Assembly (NCBI GenBank): GCA_016735395.1
Contig: JAERRO010000013.1
Span: 1-47,972 of the forward strand
Origin: Alphaproteobacteria bacterium
GTDB lineage: Bacteria > Pseudomonadota > Alphaproteobacteria > Rs-D84 > JAERRO01
Direction of reading: 5' to 3'
DNA: 47,972 bases
Shown: positions 45,811 through 47,972 of the stretch, in pieces
Position numbering within the stretch: the first letter of the stretch is position 1
Layout: every line of letters begins with the position of its first letter
The notes under the pieces: generated by a model
Told to the model about the DNA's origin: nothing
The model's database searches: none
What the model saw: only the letters and a program-made list of their open reading frames with translations
Made by a program: the position numbers and the translations under genes

Positions 45811-47216
45811 CTATAAGGCTATTATTTTTAATCTTAATTATATCTTTATTCGGTCAAACTGGGCTAGTCAAAGCTAACGGTATGACAGAGAAAGAAGTCG
45901 CCGTAGAAACTTTATTATCTGGGGCAGTCAGTTCAGATCCACTAATGTCGACGAGTATAAGCGACAGTAACATCATTTTGAGATTATTCGGTACATTAGC
46001 AGATCTAATGATAGAGGTAATCTCTTTAGTATATCCTTTTCTACAAATTTTCGTATTGACGATAATAGTATTAGGAGTCGTAATAGCTACCTACGAGTTG
46101 TCGGTATCTCTTATATTTAGGAACACCATTTCTAGTATTGACGGAGAGGCATCTAGGAAAGATTTCAAGACATTTATAATGATGGGTTTCTGGACGAGCA
46201 TATCAGTGTTATTATTATATATGAACCCGTTCGTCCTTTCGAACCTATTAGTAGAACCTTTATTGATGATATCTAATCTATTTACGAGAGTTATCTGGAG
46301 TAGCACTGACCTTGTCCTTTTTATAAGCGACTGTTCTATATCGTCTAACACGGAGACATCAATATTGAGCAGTAATATAGCTTGTCTTTCAGATCAAATT
46401 TTGAGTCCAATTATTAGTATGCTAGATTTCAGTTGGTGGTTAATAGGAACATATTTTTTATCTAGTTCTATCGGCATTTCCTTTGTAGGATTTTTTCTAT
46501 TTATCATCTTATCGTTCTTATTATTAAGATTGACAGTAACTCTCTCAAAAATAATATTTTCGTTATTGTTAGGCATAATGTTTTTGCCGTTAACATTTTT
46601 AGATCTAGCCTTCAGCAATTTAGAGAAAGGAGAAGGAAGCTTTAGCAAGAGCAAGATGTATATATTGCCAAAAATTTTAGATATGATAAAGACGAAAAAT
46701 TATAGTTCAGTTATATCTAATTGGGTAAATACGACTATCTACATAGTCTTATTAAGTTTAAATGTAGTTATGATGTTGATATTAGTTAAAGCAGGTCTAA
46801 ACATAGGAGGAAACGGATATATTATCACAGAATTGATTGACAGGAATTCGATATTATATATTGACGGTATATTGAATGAAGAAGTTAAAAACGGTTTTTC
46901 GGATAAATTTTTCGGAGCCAGTCAGCATTGGACGATGCTATTATTCGGTCCATTATTAAGTCTATTTTTATACTTTAAAATTGAGAAGATGTTTAACGAA
47001 TCTGGAGATAACATAGAGTTAGACAATAGCATCGTCCAGTTAGACAAGAACCTATCGTCGTATAAGAACAAACAGTTATCTAAATTATTAGGCAAAGATT
47101 GGCAGAACAGAAGCAATATACATAATATAACAGTCGGATCTATAAAAAGTTTCAAAGGGGTATCAAGATTTTCTCGAGCCTCAGCGAGCTTCATAAAGAA
47201 AAAAGTAAAAAAATAG
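45807..47216 (+). CDS. VirB6-like T4SS membrane protein 5
   Basis: Signal peptide, multi-TM; 4-nt overlap with previous. Confidence 0.75.
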   Translation: MTIRLLFLILIISLFGQTGLVKANGMTEKEVAVETLLSGAVSSDPLMSTSISDSNIILRLFGTLADLMIEVISLVYPFLQIFVLTIIVLGVVIATYELSVSLIFRNTISSIDGEASRKDFKTFIMMGFWTSISVLLLYMNPFVLSNLLVEPLLMISNLFTRVIWSSTDLVLFISDCSISSNTETSILSSNIACLSDQILSPIISMLDFSWWLIGTYFLSSSIGISFVGFFLFIILSFLLLRLTVTLSKIIFSLLLGIMFLPLTFLDLAFSNLEKGEGSFSKSKMYILPKILDMIKTKNYSSVISNWVNTTIYIVLLSLNVVMMLILVKAGLNIGGNGYIITELIDRNSILYIDGILNEEVKNGFSDKFFGASQHWTMLLFGPLLSLFLYFKIEKMFNESGDNIELDNSIVQLDKNLSSYKNKQLSKLLGKDWQNRSNIHNITVGSIKSFKGVSRFSRASASFIKKKVKK

Positions 47217-47433
47217 ACTAAGCATACCTATATATTATATGTAATATAATATATAGGTATTCCACGGAGTAATAAAATTGTAAAATTTATATAAGCATAA
47301 CAATTATATATCTATGATATATAATTGTTATTCCACGGAGTTATAAAATTATACATTATAAGCATACATACATATTATAATATGTATGTATTCTACGGAG
47401 TGATAAAATTATAAAATAATTTTAGAACGACCC

Positions 47434-47462
47434 GTCTGCAAAACCCTTTGCAGACTTTTTTT
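47434..47462 (+). terminator. Intrinsic terminator, cassette B1
   Basis: GTCTGCAAA ACCC TTTGCAGAC TTTTTTT, with compensatory change relative to cluster A. Confidence 0.9.
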
Positions 47463-47771
47463 AAACTTCCTACTCACAGCCCTCCGACTTCTATTTCCAC
47501 GAAAATTTCTCAACCTTTCCACCCCGCACAATCATTCAACCCCGCCCCCGCACAAAACTTGACAAACAAGAATTAAAGCTCAATAGACACCTACTAAACC
47601 TATAGTAATATAGACATCTCATAAAATAATAAGCATAACGATTATATATCTATGATATATAATTGTTATTCCACGAAGTTATAAAATTATACATTATAAG
47701 CATACATACATATTATAATATGTATGTATTCTACGGAGTGATAAAATTATAAAATAATTTTAGAACGACCC

Positions 47772-47797
47772 GTCTGCAGAATAATCTGCAGACTTTT
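47772..47797 (+). terminator. Intrinsic terminator, cassette B2
   Basis: GTCTGCAGA ATAA TCTGCAGAC TTTTT. Confidence 0.9.
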
Positions 47798-47972
47798 TAA
47801 CATAATCAACGGCGAAGAAAATTAAAAATCCACTCTCCTCCCACAGAGACACCGCAAAAAAACACCCACTCAACCTATTATAGAAAATAAGATTAAACCC
47901 ACGAGATATGATGATTATCCTGTAAGGTTATAAAATTATACATCATAAGCATAACAATTATATATCTGTGAT

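Larger units (their letters stand above)
47217..47972 (+). repeat. Cluster B of composite structured repeats: two complete cassettes and a third cut by the window end
   Basis: Same module order as cluster A; begins right after the virB6-5 stop. Hairpins at 47224-47260, 47297-47331, 47364-47391, 47634-47668, 47704-47731. Confidence 0.9.

Noticed and set aside
1-47972. tRNA or rRNA genes
   Set aside because: No T-arm/anticodon arrangements or rRNA segments were recognised by eye; a tRNAscan run would be needed to exclude them.

Overview
AT-rich bacterial chromosome segment. Gene content points to an alphaproteobacterium, probably Rickettsiales-like: a DUF4167-type gene next to prmC, a mitofilin/HemY-like pair, an RHH_4-type protein, a circularly permuted tmRNA, and a scattered VirB/VirD4-type T4SS with five tandem VirB6-like genes. 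Housekeeping blocks: ftsQ-ftsA-rpmB, birA, prmC-priA, rpmI-rplT-pheS-pheT, rpsF-rpsR-rplI, mraZ, accD-accA with an IHF/HU gene, rpsD, SRP RNA and tmRNA. Accessory modules: (i) a D12-class DNA adenine methylase next to a ParB/Srx-fold protein; (ii) T4SS parts (VirD4; VirB7-like + two VirB8-like; five VirB6-like ORFs with 4-nt overlaps); (iii) a type IVb (R64-like) pilus operon pilL-N-O-P-Q-R; (iv) a tagD/tagF-like CDP-glycerol pair; (v) an uncharacterised coupled operon divergent from the virB6 array. The most unusual signal is a family of composite structured repeats. Palindromic hairpins with arm-compensatory changes are followed by a conserved CCRCGGAG motif, a second covarying hairpin, CGACCC, and an intrinsic terminator. 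They form multi-module cassettes directly 3' of two separate T4SS gene blocks (about 21.09-22.14 kb and 47.22 kb to the window end) and nowhere else that I could see. All calls are by eye; no homology search or folding was run.
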